Both the position numbers and the translations under genes were made by a program. The notes beneath the pieces were generated by a model that ran no database searches, was not told where the DNA came from, and saw only the letters and a program-made list of their open reading frames with translations. From contig NZ_KB907498.1 of assembly GCF_000382065.1 (NCBI RefSeq), forward strand, positions 564,714-628,713: DNA of 64,000 nucleotides, in the 5' to 3' direction. This document shows, one piece after another, positions 17,281 to 26,108 of this stretch (positions are counted from its first letter, which is position 1; every line of letters starts with the position of its first letter). The stretch is from Stenotrophomonas hibiscicola ATCC 19867. Lineage in GTDB: Bacteria; Pseudomonadota; Gammaproteobacteria; Xanthomonadales; Xanthomonadaceae.

Positions 17281-18468
17281 TTACCGGTTGCCCGCCTTCA
17301 ACCGCTCCAGGATCGGCGCAAACACCGGTGCCTTCATCGAACGCGGCGGCGCCACGGTCTTCCCCTTCTCCTGCGCCTGCCAGTACGACCACGGCAGCGG
17401 ACTGTCGCCCAGCTCGTAGTCCATGCCATCCCAGCCATCCTCGCGGAACGCGTAGAAAGCCCAGTGCACCTTGTCCTGCTCCAGCACCTGCAGCACGTCC
17501 TGCAGGTAGCGGCCGCAGTCGGGCCAGCGCCGCATGCAGCCGAATTCGCCGACCACCATGCGGTTGGCCCTCACGCCGTGCATCTTCGCCCAGTCCATCG
17601 GCTGCTGCAGGTAACTGCGGATCCGCGCGGCATCCCAGCGTTCGCTGTGTTCGCCAAACGGCACCACGCCTGGGTAGCGATACGGCGTGGTGCGCTTCTG
17701 GTTAGGCGCGCTGGTTGCGGCATACGGCTCATACATGTGCACGCTGTACAGCAGTTTCGAATCTGCCAGCGGCGCCGGCCAGTAGTTGAAACCGTCGGCA
17801 GCGGCGTACCAGCCGGCATCCAGCATCAACGGCATGTCCGCATCGACCGCACGGATGCTGGCGATCAGGTCCGAATAGAAGCGGCGCAGATCGCGTGGAC
17901 CGTCTTCCACACCGGCGTACCACTGCTGCATGGCCGCGGCCGAGGCATGCTCGGCCAGGCCAGCACCATACTCGGGAACCGGCTCGTTGATCAGGTTGTA
18001 GGCGGCCAGTGCGGGATGGCCCTTCAATGCCGTGGCGAGGTCGCTCCAGAAGCGCCGGGCCGGCGCGTGATTGTCGAAGGACTGCCACAGGCGCGGATCG
18101 ACCTTGTCGCCGTTGTGCTGCTTCCAGCGCAGCAACGGCAACGACAAAGGGGTCAGCACCACTTTCAGCCCAGCCGCGTCGGCATCATCCAGCACCCGCC
18201 GCAGCGTGGCCAGGTCGGCCGGAACCAGGCTACGGTAGTCGTCGGCGTTGCCAATCAGGAAGTCACGCCCGCCCTGCCCCTTCCACTTGTCCGGTACCAG
18301 CCGTACCCAGGTCGCACCGGTCGCGCGCAGGGCCTCGAAGTAGCTCCGGTCCGGAGGCGACATGTTCATGCTGTTGCCCCCGCGCTGCGGAGTGTCCCAG
18401 AACGTGATGTCGGCCGCGTGCAATGGCGCGGCGGCAAGCAGGGACAGGCACAACAGCATGCGATGCAT
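17281..18468 (-). CDS. Secreted GH5-family glycoside hydrolase
   Basis: 395 residues from the ATG at 18468, which starts a signal peptide (MHRMLLCLSLLAAAPLHAAD). The mature enzyme has the TIM-barrel landmarks of cellulase family GH5: the acid/base Glu in YNLINEPVPE, a His-Tyr segment SVHMYEP, and the nucleophile Glu in MVVGEFGC near the C-terminus. It should cleave beta-glucans or mannans in the periplasm or outside the cell. The substrate cannot be read from sequence. It stands alone, convergent with the DUF937 gene. Confidence 0.85.
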   Translation of the reverse strand: MHRMLLCLSLLAAAPLHAADITFWDTPQRGGNSMNMSPPDRSYFEALRATGATWVRLVPDKWKGQGGRDFLIGNADDYRSLVPADLATLRRVLDDADAAGLKVVLTPLSLPLLRWKQHNGDKVDPRLWQSFDNHAPARRFWSDLATALKGHPALAAYNLINEPVPEYGAGLAEHASAAAMQQWYAGVEDGPRDLRRFYSDLIASIRAVDADMPLMLDAGWYAAADGFNYWPAPLADSKLLYSVHMYEPYAATSAPNQKRTTPYRYPGVVPFGEHSERWDAARIRSYLQQPMDWAKMHGVRANRMVVGEFGCMRRWPDCGRYLQDVLQVLEQDKVHWAFYAFREDGWDGMDYELGDSPLPWSYWQAQEKGKTVAPPRSMKAPVFAPILERLKAGNR

Positions 18469-18581
18469 GGGCAGGCTTCCAGAAGGTGGACTTCCAGCCT
18501 GCCCCGCCCTTTCCGAATGCACCGTGACTCACGCCTCCTTTCGCGCCGCGATAGGAACCATGCACCGGAATCGCCGTTCGG

Positions 18582-18989
18582 TCAGAGCGCGTCGATATCG
18601 CCCAACGCGCGGATCAACCGCCGCGCGCGCTTGTCCGGTTTGTGCTCTGGCGGTTGGAACCCATCGCGTGCGGCGATGCGCAGCGCACGCTGTTCGGCAC
18701 GACGGGCCTTGGAGGCCTCGCTCTCGGCATACAGCTGCTGCGCCGCCGGTGCGGGCCCGCGCTGGTCGCTCAGGCCGAGCACCCGGATCTCGAAATGCTC
18801 CTCGCCGCGATCCACCTGCAGCTGCTCACCCACACGCACCGCGCGCGAGGATTTCGGACGCTGGCCCGCGACGCTGACCTTGCCGGTTTCGATGGCCTGC
18901 TTGGCCAGGCTGCGGGTCTTGAAGAAGCGGGCCGCCCACAACCAGATGTCCAGGCGGACACTGGGCGTCAGCGGGGAAAGCTCGGTCAT
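18582..18989 (-). CDS. hslR: S4-domain RNA-binding protein, Hsp15 family
   Basis: 135 residues. The N-terminal S4 domain is clear: VRLDIWLWAARFFKTRSLAK, then a helix and GKVSVAGQRPKSSRAVR. The basic C-terminal tail is typical of Hsp15, which binds stalled 50S subunits carrying nascent chains and is heat-induced in E. coli. It lies downstream of a small lipoprotein gene on the same strand with a nine-base gap. Confidence 0.88.
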   Translation of the reverse strand: MTELSPLTPSVRLDIWLWAARFFKTRSLAKQAIETGKVSVAGQRPKSSRAVRVGEQLQVDRGEEHFEIRVLGLSDQRGPAPAAQQLYAESEASKARRAEQRALRIAARDGFQPPEHKPDKRARRLIRALGDIDAL

Positions 18990-18998
18990 CGGCAGGGA

Positions 18999-19220
18999 CT
19001 ACTCCGTTCGCTTGTTCAGGGGACGCGGGTTGTCGGGATCGGTGCGGCAGCCGCTGCCCCCGATCAGGGTGGGTACGCCGGCGGAAAGATCCTGGCGCTG
19101 GCTGCCGACCAGGCACTCGGGGCGGTCGGTTGGCCGCACCTGGGTATCGCCCAGCCGGTCACCTGTCGAACATGCGGCCAGTGCGGCGCCGATCAAGGCC
19201 AGCGCCACGCTCCGCTTCAT
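18999..19220 (-). CDS. Small lipoprotein, 73 aa
   Basis: The start at 19220 gives MKRSVALALIGAALAACSTG, a lipoprotein signal peptide with lipobox LAAC. The mature part is about 57 polar residues with two Cys (ECLVG and GCRTD) that may pair. No family is recognised. It is divergent from the MATE transporter and nine bases upstream of hslR. Confidence 0.65.
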   Translation of the reverse strand: MKRSVALALIGAALAACSTGDRLGDTQVRPTDRPECLVGSQRQDLSAGVPTLIGGSGCRTDPDNPRPLNKRTE

Positions 19221-19300
19221 CTGCAGTCGTTGATGCATTGCCACATCCTGCAAACCGGCTTGGTGCTAGTGTGCGCCTCCCGGGATTCGATCACCACTCC

Positions 19301-20773
19301 ATGGCCAAAGCGCCGATTGACCTGACCTCCGGCCCGATCGGCCGCAATCTCCTGCTGTTTTCCCTGCCGATCCTGGCAGGCAACATCGCGCAGTCGCTGA
19401 ACGGTTCGGTGAATGCGGTCTGGGTCGGGCGCTTCCTCGGCGAGGCGGCACTGACCGCCACCGCGAACGCCAACAACATCATGTTCTTCCTGATCGGCTC
19501 GGTGTTCGGCTTCGGCATGGCCTCGACCATCCTGATCGGCCAGGCCATCGGCGCGCGCGACATCGCGCAGGCGCGGCGCGTGGTCGGCACCAGCGCCACC
19601 TTCTTCATCGGCCTGTCGGTAATCATCGCCATCGCCGGCTGGTTCATGGCCCATCCGCTGCTGGCGGCGATGGGCACGCCGGCCGCCTCGCTGCCGCTGG
19701 CCGAGGCCTACCTGCAGATCATCTTCCTGGCGATGCCGACGCTGTATGCGTTCGCCTTCCTCACCGCCGCGCTGCGCGGTGCCGGTGACTCGCGCACGCC
19801 GTTCCGTTTCCTGATGGTCTCGGTGGCACTGGACATCGTGCTGAACCCGGTACTGATCTTCGGCATGGGCCCGATCCCGGCGCTGGGCATTGCCGGCTCG
19901 GCCTGGGCCACGCTGGTCGCGCAGACGCTGTCGCTGGCCGGCCTGCTGCTGTACATGCGGCACAAGCGCCACACGCTGTGGCTGGGCCGCGCCGACATGC
20001 GCCTGTTCAAGCTCGACCTGACCATCCTCAAGGCGCTGGTGGTCAAGGGCGTACCGATGGGCCTGCAGATGGTGCTGATCTCGCTGTCGGTGATCCTGCT
20101 GATGACCATGGTCAACCAGTACGGTACCGACACCGGCGCGGGTTACGGCGCCGCGCTGCAGCTGTGGAACTACCTGCAGATGCCGGCGATGGCGATCGGC
20201 GCCGCGTGCTCGTCGATGGCCGCACAGAACGTCGGTGCGCAGCGCTGGGACCGCGTACGCGGCACCGCACGCCAGGGCGTGCTGTTCAATTTCCTGCTGA
20301 CCGGCGCGCTGATCGTGCCACTGGTGGTGTTCGATCGCCAGCTGCTAGCGCTGTTCCTGCCACCGGCCAGCCAGGCACTGGACATCGCGCGCCACCTCAA
20401 CCACGTAGTGATCGGCTCGTTCCTGTTCTTCGGCGTCAGCTTCGTGATCTCCGGCGTAGTGCGCTCCACCGGCGCGGTGATTCCGCCGCTGCTGATCCTG
20501 GCCGGCTCGCTGTGGGGCGTGCGCGTGCCGTTTGCCGAACTGCTGCAACCGTACTGGGGCGCCGACGCGATCTGGTGGAGCTTCCCGGTCAGCTCGTTCG
20601 TGTCTATGCTGCTGTCGCTGGCGTATTACCGCTGGGGCGGCTGGCGCAAGGCGAAGATGATCGGCAAGCCTTCGCACGCTGAGGAACTGGCCACGCCGTC
20701 GGAGATTCCGGCCTGTCCACCGTCGCCGGTGGCCGACCCGGATGCCGCGCTGGAGTCAGCCCCGCCACGGTGA
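19301..20773 (+). CDS. MATE-family multidrug efflux transporter
   Basis: 490 residues from the ATG at 19301, although the frame opens earlier. About twelve membrane segments fall into two related halves, the MATE layout. The first half begins PIGRNLLLFSLPILAGNI, as in NorM/DinF-type proteins. These pumps export cationic drugs or metabolites using a sodium or proton gradient. The polar C-terminal tail after KAKMIGKPSH is long and Pro-rich. Substrate unknown. It is divergent from the small lipoprotein gene. Confidence 0.88.
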   Translation: MAKAPIDLTSGPIGRNLLLFSLPILAGNIAQSLNGSVNAVWVGRFLGEAALTATANANNIMFFLIGSVFGFGMASTILIGQAIGARDIAQARRVVGTSATFFIGLSVIIAIAGWFMAHPLLAAMGTPAASLPLAEAYLQIIFLAMPTLYAFAFLTAALRGAGDSRTPFRFLMVSVALDIVLNPVLIFGMGPIPALGIAGSAWATLVAQTLSLAGLLLYMRHKRHTLWLGRADMRLFKLDLTILKALVVKGVPMGLQMVLISLSVILLMTMVNQYGTDTGAGYGAALQLWNYLQMPAMAIGAACSSMAAQNVGAQRWDRVRGTARQGVLFNFLLTGALIVPLVVFDRQLLALFLPPASQALDIARHLNHVVIGSFLFFGVSFVISGVVRSTGAVIPPLLILAGSLWGVRVPFAELLQPYWGADAIWWSFPVSSFVSMLLSLAYYRWGGWRKAKMIGKPSHAEELATPSEIPACPPSPVADPDAALESAPPR

Positions 20774-20780
20774 GGTGGGT

Positions 20781-20833
20781 GCGGACCGTTGGTCCGCACA
20801 GGCCTGTCAGCCGAGCATGGGCTCGGCTCTACA
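20781..20833. repeat. Stem-loops after the MATE gene (one SMAG-like)
   Basis: GCGGACC/GGTCCGC (20781-20797) is followed by AGCCGAGC/GCTCGGCT with a CTAC end (20809-20833). The second has the SMAG form. They lie between convergent genes and may act as a terminator. Confidence 0.55.
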
Positions 20834-20841
20834 GAAGACGG

Positions 20842-21252
20842 TCAGCGCTTCTTCTTCTTCGCCGCATTGAACGCCGCCGCCGCGCGCAGCAGTGCCTTCA
20901 ACGCCGCGGAATCGGGCATCGCACCTTCATGGATGTCGATCGCACGCCGCGTGTTGCCCTCCAGGCTGGCGTTGAACAGGCCCTTCGGGTCCGCCAGCGC
21001 GGCACCGTTGGCGAAGGTCAGTTTCACTGCCTGCTTGTAGGTTTCGCCGGTGCACAGGATGCCGTTGTGCTCCCACACCGGTGTACCGCGCCACTTCCAG
21101 GCTTCCTGCACGTCCGGCAGCGCTTCATGGATCAATGCACGCACGCGTGCCAGCGTTTCGCCGCGCCAGTCCCCCAGCGCGGCGATGCGTGCATCGATCA
21201 GTTCGGCCGCCGGTGTTCCGGCATCGTCAGGGTTGGGAGCATGCGTGGCCAT
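20842..21252 (-). CDS. DUF1801 (YdhG-like) protein
   Basis: 136 residues of the DUF1801 fold: ARVRALIHEALPDVQEAWKW, GTPVWEHNGILC, then KLTFANGAAL, and a Lys-rich tail (AAKKKKR). The family is related to the frataxin-like CyaY/YdhG fold and often carries iron-chaperone annotation without proof. A second DUF1801 gene lies just upstream on the same strand, so the two probably form a short operon. Confidence 0.8.
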   Translation of the reverse strand: MATHAPNPDDAGTPAAELIDARIAALGDWRGETLARVRALIHEALPDVQEAWKWRGTPVWEHNGILCTGETYKQAVKLTFANGAALADPKGLFNASLEGNTRRAIDIHEGAMPDSAALKALLRAAAAFNAAKKKKR

Positions 21253-21290
21253 CAGGGACTCTCGTCGGGAAGGGAAACGGAATGCCGGGC

Positions 21291-21725
21291 TTACATGCGC
21301 TCGCCGGGCAGCGCAGCGGCCTGGCGCACCCAGTCCAGGAACTGCGCTTCATCCAACAGGCCGGATTCGTGGATGTGCAGGTAGCGCGTGTCGGCGCTCC
21401 TGGAGGGCTCCGGTGGCACCGGCGTCAAGGCAGCGCCGCGGAAAAAGGCCACCTTGATGTAGCGCGTGAAGCAATGGAAGCTGAGAAACCAGCCTGCGCC
21501 CGCAGCCACCGCATACATCGGCGAGTTCCACTTCACCGCCTTGTGCACCCCGGGTACGGCCCGTTCGATCAGGGCATCCAGCCGTGCGCCGATCGGACGT
21601 TTCCAATCCGGCATTGCGGCGATGTACGCCTGCACCGGAGCATCGCCCTCGCCCTTGGCGATCTGCGGGTTGCCACCGGTGAGCAGCGTGGGCACAGCGG
21701 TGGGTGCGGTTCGCTTGGCGGGCAT
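21291..21725 (-). CDS. DUF1801 protein, second copy
   Basis: 144 residues. Landmarks are IGARLDALIERAVPGVHKAV, KWNSPMYAV, then FLSFHCFTRYIKVAFFRG, the usual DUF1801 strands. It ends 38 bases before the other DUF1801 gene, and the two sequences are only distantly alike, so they are not a recent duplication. Function unknown. Confidence 0.78.
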   Translation of the reverse strand: MPAKRTAPTAVPTLLTGGNPQIAKGEGDAPVQAYIAAMPDWKRPIGARLDALIERAVPGVHKAVKWNSPMYAVAAGAGWFLSFHCFTRYIKVAFFRGAALTPVPPEPSRSADTRYLHIHESGLLDEAQFLDWVRQAAALPGERM

Positions 21726-21803
21726 CGCACGGTACGACCATCGGAATGACGCTGCAGCCTAGCGCGGCCTGTGCCGGGCGTCACGGCGCAGTGCGCCATC
21801 GGC

Positions 21804-22184
21804 TCAGTCCGCCTGCCGCGCGCGGAACCGGCGCCACTCCGGCAGCTGGCGGTGGCGGCGCAGCGAGCGCATCAGCGCCGCCATCACAAGGCCGAACAGC
21901 GCTCCGGCCGACAGGCCTGCCACCAGCAACAGCACCAGCGGGCGCTCGCTGCCCTGCCAGAGCATCAGCCACATCAGCGCGGTCCAGAACAGCCCGAACA
22001 GCAGGCCCTGCACCAGCGCATTGGTACCGAAACCAGCCAGGATCGGCGGCGGCAGTGCGATGCCTGCGCGCCACAGCAGTCGATGCAACAGCGGCGCCGA
22101 CTGCGCGCGCGCCAGCCCCGTGTCATCAAGAAAGCGCAGCGCCGATTGGATCACGACGGGATAGTGCGGATTGACGTCATTCAT
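21804..22184 (-). CDS. DUF6404-like small membrane protein
   Basis: 126 residues from the ATG at 22184 (MNDVNPHYP). A soluble helix of about 45 residues ends LLHRLLWRAGIALPPPILAG, followed by two membrane segments and a basic tail. The LLWRxGIxxPPP motif before the first membrane segment is characteristic of DUF6404. It lies just downstream of rplS on the same strand but beyond that operon's terminator. Function unknown. Confidence 0.65.
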   Translation of the reverse strand: MNDVNPHYPVVIQSALRFLDDTGLARAQSAPLLHRLLWRAGIALPPPILAGFGTNALVQGLLFGLFWTALMWLMLWQGSERPLVLLLVAGLSAGALFGLVMAALMRSLRRHRQLPEWRRFRARQAD

Positions 22185-22221
22185 CACCCGATCGTGGCCG
22201 ATGCAATGCCGGAAACGCAAA

Positions 22222-22241
22222 CGGCCACCCGAAGGTGGCCG
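22222..22241 (-). terminator. Terminator of the rpsP-rplS operon
   Basis: CGGCCACC/GGTGGCCG stem with a four-base loop, followed on the minus strand by a T-rich stretch, 25 bases past the rplS stop. Confidence 0.7.
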
Positions 22242-22266
22242 TCGCGGCAACAACCGAAGTTGTTTA

Positions 22267-22668
22267 TCAGGCCTTTTCGGCCAGACGGGCAGCCTTGGCG
22301 GCAGCAGCGGCAGCCAGGTCTTCCTTGATGCGGGCAGCCTTGCCTTCCAGGCCACGCAGGTAGTACAGCTTGCCGGCGCGGACCTTACCACGACGCTTCA
22401 CTTCGACCGAGTCGATGATGGCGCTGTGGGTCTGGAAAACGCGCTCGACGCCGTAGCCGTGCGAGATCTTGCGCACGGTGAACGAGGAGTTCAGGCCGGC
22501 GTTCTTGGTGGCGATGACGACGCCTTCGTAGGCCTGCACGCGCTCGCGGCTGCCTTCCTTCACCTTCACGTTGACGACAACGGTGTCGCCCTGGCTGAAC
22601 TTCGGCAGTTCACGGGTGATCTGGGCGGATTCGAATTCCGCGACGATGGACTTGTTCAGCTTGCTCAT
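22267..22668 (-). CDS. rplS: 50S ribosomal protein L19
   Basis: 133 residues with the L19 sequence throughout: [20 protein letters not shown], then [20 protein letters not shown], and [14 protein letters not shown]. The C-terminal Ala/Lys-rich extension is longer than in E. coli, which is common in Xanthomonadaceae. L19 sits at the 30S-50S interface. It is the last gene of the rpsP-rimM-trmD-rplS operon. Confidence 0.97.
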   Translation of the reverse strand: MSKLNKSIVAEFESAQITRELPKFSQGDTVVVNVKVKEGSRERVQAYEGVVIATKNAGLNSSFTVRKISHGYGVERVFQTHSAIIDSVEVKRRGKVRAGKLYYLRGLEGKAARIKEDLAAAAAAKAARLAEKA

Positions 22669-22822
22669 GGGTTACACCGATTCTTGTTCGGGTGGGCGTG
22701 TCGTATCGACAACGTGGGCTCATGCAGTCACCGGACTGTGCTGCACGTTTGTTTTGGGTACTGCGCGCGCCAACCGGGGCTGGCGGGAATTGGCCATGAT
22801 AGCCGATAAAGCCAGCCCTGCG

Positions 22823-23581
22823 CTAGGGGCTGGCCTTGGGTTTCTGTGCTTGGCGGGCCTGGTCCAGCAGTTTGCGGTCGGCCTTGCCCAGCGCCTGTTC
22901 ATCCAGCAGGTCCGGGCGTCGCTGGGCAGTCCGGAGCAGCGACTGCTGGCGGCGCCAGGCGGCGATGGCTGCGTGGTTGCCCGAGCGCAGCACCTCCGGC
23001 ACGTCTCCCAGCGGGTGCTGGGCCGGCTGGCTGTAATGCGGGCAGTCGAGCAGGCCGAGGTCGCCCTCGAAGCTGTCCTGCGCCGCCGACTCCGCATCGT
23101 TGAGGGCCCCCTCCTGCAGGCGGGCCACGGCGTCGATGATCACCGCCGCGCCCAGCTCGCCCCCGGACAGCACGTAGTCGCCGAGGGAGATTTCCTCGTC
23201 GACATTGGCCTCCAGGAAACGCTCGTCGATGCCCTCGTAGCGGCCACAGAGCAGGACCATGCGCGGCAGCGCCGCCAGCTCCCGCACCTTGGCCTGGGTC
23301 AACCGCGCGCCCTGCGGGCTGAGGTAGATCACCCGCGCCGGGGTTGGATCGGCATCGCGGATCGCCTGCAGGCAGGCCTGCAGCGGCTCGATCAGCATCA
23401 CCATGCCCGGGCCACCGCCGAACGGACGGTCGTCCACCCGGCGATAGTTGCCTTCGGCGTAATCACGGGGGTTCCAGCCATGCAGGCTGAACAGCCCCTT
23501 CTCCCGCGCGCGCCCGACCACGCCCAATCCAGCGGACTGGGCGAGGAACTCGGGGAACAGGGTGATGACGTCGAAACGCAT
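22823..23581 (-). CDS. trmD: tRNA (guanine-N1)-methyltransferase
   Basis: 252 residues. TrmD methylates G37 of tRNAs that read codons starting with C, using SAM, and prevents frameshifting. The trefoil-knot motifs are present: [25 protein letters not shown] and [14 protein letters not shown]. It lies eight bases downstream of rimM in the usual operon. It is somewhat shorter at the C-terminus than the E. coli enzyme only by a few residues. Confidence 0.96.
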   Translation of the reverse strand: MRFDVITLFPEFLAQSAGLGVVGRAREKGLFSLHGWNPRDYAEGNYRRVDDRPFGGGPGMVMLIEPLQACLQAIRDADPTPARVIYLSPQGARLTQAKVRELAALPRMVLLCGRYEGIDERFLEANVDEEISLGDYVLSGGELGAAVIIDAVARLQEGALNDAESAAQDSFEGDLGLLDCPHYSQPAQHPLGDVPEVLRSGNHAAIAAWRRQQSLLRTAQRRPDLLDEQALGKADRKLLDQARQAQKPKASP

Positions 23582-23589
23582 GCGTCTGC

Positions 23590-24102
23590 TCAGAACTCGG
23601 GATCCCAGTCGACCACGACCAGATTGGCCTCGAAATCGACCGATTTGACGAAGTCCGGCAGCACGAACGGGATCATCCGCTCGCGGTCACCACGGACCAC
23701 CACCACATCATTGGCGCCGGTGCTGAACAGGTGCGAGACCTGGCCCAGGGCGACGCCCTCGGTGGTCGTCACGTCCAGGCCTTCCAGGTCCACCCAGTAG
23801 TACTCATCGGGCTTCGGTGGCGGCAATGCACTGCGGGCCACGTAGATTTCGGTGCCGCGCATCGCTTCGACCACGTCGCGGTCCTCGACGCCCGGGAAAC
23901 GGGCGACCAGGTGCTTGCCGCTGTCACGGCCACGCACACCTTCTATCGTGGTTTCCACGCCGGACGGGCTGCGCACGATCCACGGCTGATAACGGAAAAT
24001 GGCGGAACGTGGCTCGGTCCAGGACTCGAGCTTGATCTCGCCGCGCACACCAAAAGCGCCGACAACCCTGCCCAGCAGGATGCGGCGCTCGATATCTTTC
24101 AT
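23590..24102 (-). CDS. rimM: Ribosome maturation factor RimM
   Basis: 170 residues from the ATG at 24102; the frame opens further up inside the rpsP region but the family starts at [18 protein letters not shown]. The N-terminal RimM barrel (GVRGEIKL) is followed by a PRC-barrel domain ([14 protein letters not shown] to MIPFV). It assists 30S head assembly near S19. It lies 44 bases after rpsP. Confidence 0.95.
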   Translation of the reverse strand: MKDIERRILLGRVVGAFGVRGEIKLESWTEPRSAIFRYQPWIVRSPSGVETTIEGVRGRDSGKHLVARFPGVEDRDVVEAMRGTEIYVARSALPPPKPDEYYWVDLEGLDVTTTEGVALGQVSHLFSTGANDVVVVRGDRERMIPFVLPDFVKSVDFEANLVVVDWDPEF

Positions 24103-24146
24103 CTGCTTCAACCAAGAGGGCCACGCCGAAGCGTGGCCCGTCAGGA

Positions 24147-24407
24147 TCAGGCCGCAGCGGCCTGGGACTTGGTCGCTTCCTTGATCAGGTTGCGGACCTT
24201 GTCGGTCGGCTGGGCGCCGTTCTTGACCCAATGGTCAACACGGGCCAGGTCCAGTTCGATGCGCTTCTCGGCGCCCTGGGCGACCGGGTTGTAGAAGCCA
24301 ACGCGCTCGATGTTGCGGCCGTCGCGCGCGCTGCGCACGTCGGTGACGATGATGTGGTAGAACGGACGCTTCTTGGCGCCGCCGCGGGTCAGTCGGATCT
24401 TGACCAT
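24147..24407 (-). CDS. rpsP: 30S ribosomal protein S16
   Basis: 86 residues: [20 protein letters not shown], then [14 protein letters not shown], typical of S16. First gene of the conserved operon with rimM, trmD and rplS. ffh, which often lies next to it, is here 2.9 kb upstream, with three other genes between. Confidence 0.97.
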   Translation of the reverse strand: MVKIRLTRGGAKKRPFYHIIVTDVRSARDGRNIERVGFYNPVAQGAEKRIELDLARVDHWVKNGAQPTDKVRNLIKEATKSQAAAA

Positions 24408-24509
24408 GGTGTTTTTCCTATTGCCCAGTCGCCAGGATGGCGAGGTAAGCGGGCGATTATAGCGGCAGAGCCCGGCCTAGCCAACCCCATATGACGCCGG
24501 GCCCTCACG

Positions 24510-24532
24510 GTAGCGCCGGGCCATGCCCGGCG
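24510..24532 (+). repeat. SMAG repeat
   Basis: GTAG followed by CGCCGGGC, a CAT loop and GCCCGGCG. This is the full SMAG form, located upstream of rpsP. Confidence 0.75.
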
Positions 24533-24595
24533 GCTTTTGTTCAGCAATGTGATCGACTTCTGACTTACCCCGCCGACGTCCCCATGGCGATAACG

Positions 24596-25198
24596 TCAAC
24601 GTGCTCCAGCGACAGGCGCCCGATGCATGTCCAGCACATCTACCTCGTGCCGCTGCAGCAGGTCGTCAAATGCATCGCCGCCAATCCGCTCGACAAGTTG
24701 CCGCTCGGATTCGTGGATGGCGATGCACTGCAGCCAATTGATCGCCACGGGCGGAACCTCCAACCCTGGAAAACTTGCGTCATTCCAGAAGAAGGGCAGC
24801 ACCAGATAGACGTGCGGCATCCGGGTCGATGGGAAGTAGTCCTGCAGGATGTCGGAAATCACGCAACCCGGCCACGCCGCCGCACGATCACGCATGATTG
24901 CAAAGGCGGTCGAGGCGACCACGTTGTCCCAGTGCTGCGTGTCATCTTCCGCACACGCGCACAGCTCGACGCGGGTTTCCAGCTCGTGCCCCTCTGAATG
25001 ACGTAAAGCAAAATCCGATAGTCCGATGGACGAGATGGACTTCAGCCCTGCTTCCGGCGAGTTGGACGTCGTAAGGATATCGACCGAACGCAGGCGATGA
25101 TCATCGTGAAAGGCCTGGACCTTGGGCCGCCCCTCACCGCTCATGATCTTGATTGCGTGCATCGCTACCGCGCGATGCTGCTCGGTGACCGTACCCAT
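24596..25198 (-). CDS. Suppressor-of-fused (SUFU) domain protein
   Basis: 200 residues. The segments GHELETRVELCACAEDD, PGCVISDILQDYFPSTRM and HVYLVLPFFW follow the bacterial SUFU domain, in which a strand with a negative charge cluster precedes the PG..I...Y.......h..L..P pattern. In bacteria this domain often serves as an immunity protein against polymorphic toxins. No toxin gene is adjacent, so it would be an orphan. It is flanked by SMAG repeats at 24510 and 25242 and separates rpsP from ffh's neighbours. Confidence 0.65.
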   Translation of the reverse strand: MGTVTEQHRAVAMHAIKIMSGEGRPKVQAFHDDHRLRSVDILTTSNSPEAGLKSISSIGLSDFALRHSEGHELETRVELCACAEDDTQHWDNVVASTAFAIMRDRAAAWPGCVISDILQDYFPSTRMPHVYLVLPFFWNDASFPGLEVPPVAINWLQCIAIHESERQLVERIGGDAFDDLLQRHEVDVLDMHRAPVAGAR

Positions 25199-25241
25199 AT
25201 CTGATTGGAACTCCTGAGTGTTGTTCGCTGCGGACGCATTC

Positions 25242-25264
25242 GCCGGGCATGGCCCGGCGCTACC
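25242..25264 (-). repeat. SMAG repeat, inverted
   Basis: CGCCGGGC, ATG loop, GCCCGGCG, then CTAC. It is the reverse orientation of the repeat at 24510; the two flank the SUFU gene. A partial second copy follows at about 25281. Confidence 0.75.
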
Positions 25265-25325
25265 GGCTGCAACGCTTCAAGGTAGCGTCCGGCTATGCCC
25301 AACGATCGGCAACCACGCGCCTCGT

Positions 25326-26108
25326 TCAGGAGAGCGGCTGCCAGGCCACCGCCGCCAGCACCGCCCTGCCCTGTTCAGCCAGCGCCTGCGAGCCGGGCAG
25401 GACATGTCCGTCGATGGCCTCCAGCGCCCACAGGCCGCTGGCGTTGCAGGCAAAAGCGGCCTTCACACTGCCTAGTTCAGCCAGCGCCAACGGCCGCGTC
25501 AACTGCGCATCGAGCCAGTGCCGCTTCAGCAGCGCCTCAGCCGTACCGCGCAGGGCCGGCGCCTGCGGCCAGAGCAGCCGTTCACCATCGTGCACGGCCA
25601 GGTTCCAGGTACTGCCTTCACTCACTTCGCCATCGGCGGTCACGAACAGCACGTCGTCGAATCCTTCGGCCATCGCCGCGCGGCGCTCGGCGAACAGGCC
25701 GAAGGTGCCCACATGCTTGAGCTGCGGCAGCTCGCGCTGCCAGGTCACGCTGCGCACACGCTTGGAGGCGGTCAGCGTCACCGGCGCTGAAACCGCCACC
25801 AGCACGTCCACCGGCACCGCCGCCAGCGGATTGCGGAAATCGAAGCGGCGCGAGTACACCGTCACCCGCAGCGAGGCATCGGCCAGGCCGGCCTGCCGCA
25901 GCGCCTGCGCCATCCAGCCCCGCACCTGCGCCGTATCCAGTTTGCTGCCGAACAGTTCGCGCGTGGCCTGCGACAGCCGCGCCAGATGAAGGTCCAAGCC
26001 CTGCGCTGCGCTGTCGCGCACTTGCAGCGAAGTGAAGTGGCCGTAGTTCACCAGCGCCGGCAGCAGATCCTCCACCTGCGCCGCCCGGCCGTTGCAGCTC
26101 ACCATCAT
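25326..26108 (-). CDS. Class IV aminotransferase (aminodeoxychorismate lyase-like)
   Basis: 260 residues from the ATG at 26108, which overlaps the stop of the upstream monooxygenase gene (ATGA). The frame opens further upstream but the family starts here. The PLP fold type IV landmarks are [18 protein letters not shown] (lysine of the LKH motif), [20 protein letters not shown] and [13 protein letters not shown]. Such enzymes include PabC and branched-chain or D-amino acid aminotransferases. The length and the EGSTWNL motif favour a PabC-like protein, but no folate gene is adjacent. Confidence 0.75.
   Translation of the reverse strand: MMVSCNGRAAQVEDLLPALVNYGHFTSLQVRDSAAQGLDLHLARLSQATRELFGSKLDTAQVRGWMAQALRQAGLADASLRVTVYSRRFDFRNPLAAVPVDVLVAVSAPVTLTASKRVRSVTWQRELPQLKHVGTFGLFAERRAAMAEGFDDVLFVTADGEVSEGSTWNLAVHDGERLLWPQAPALRGTAEALLKRHWLDAQLTRPLALAELGSVKAAFACNASGLWALEAIDGHVLPGSQALAEQGRAVLAAVAWQPLS

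Noticed and set aside
17212..19233. Open frame of 673 codons on the plus strand
   Set aside because: It is the antisense of the GH5 and hslR genes; high GC keeps the frame open, and the product is low-complexity Arg/His/Gln.
24596..25198. Toxin partner for the SUFU-domain gene in the neighbouring aminotransferase or monooxygenase
   Set aside because: Both neighbours are clear metabolic enzymes with intact family motifs.
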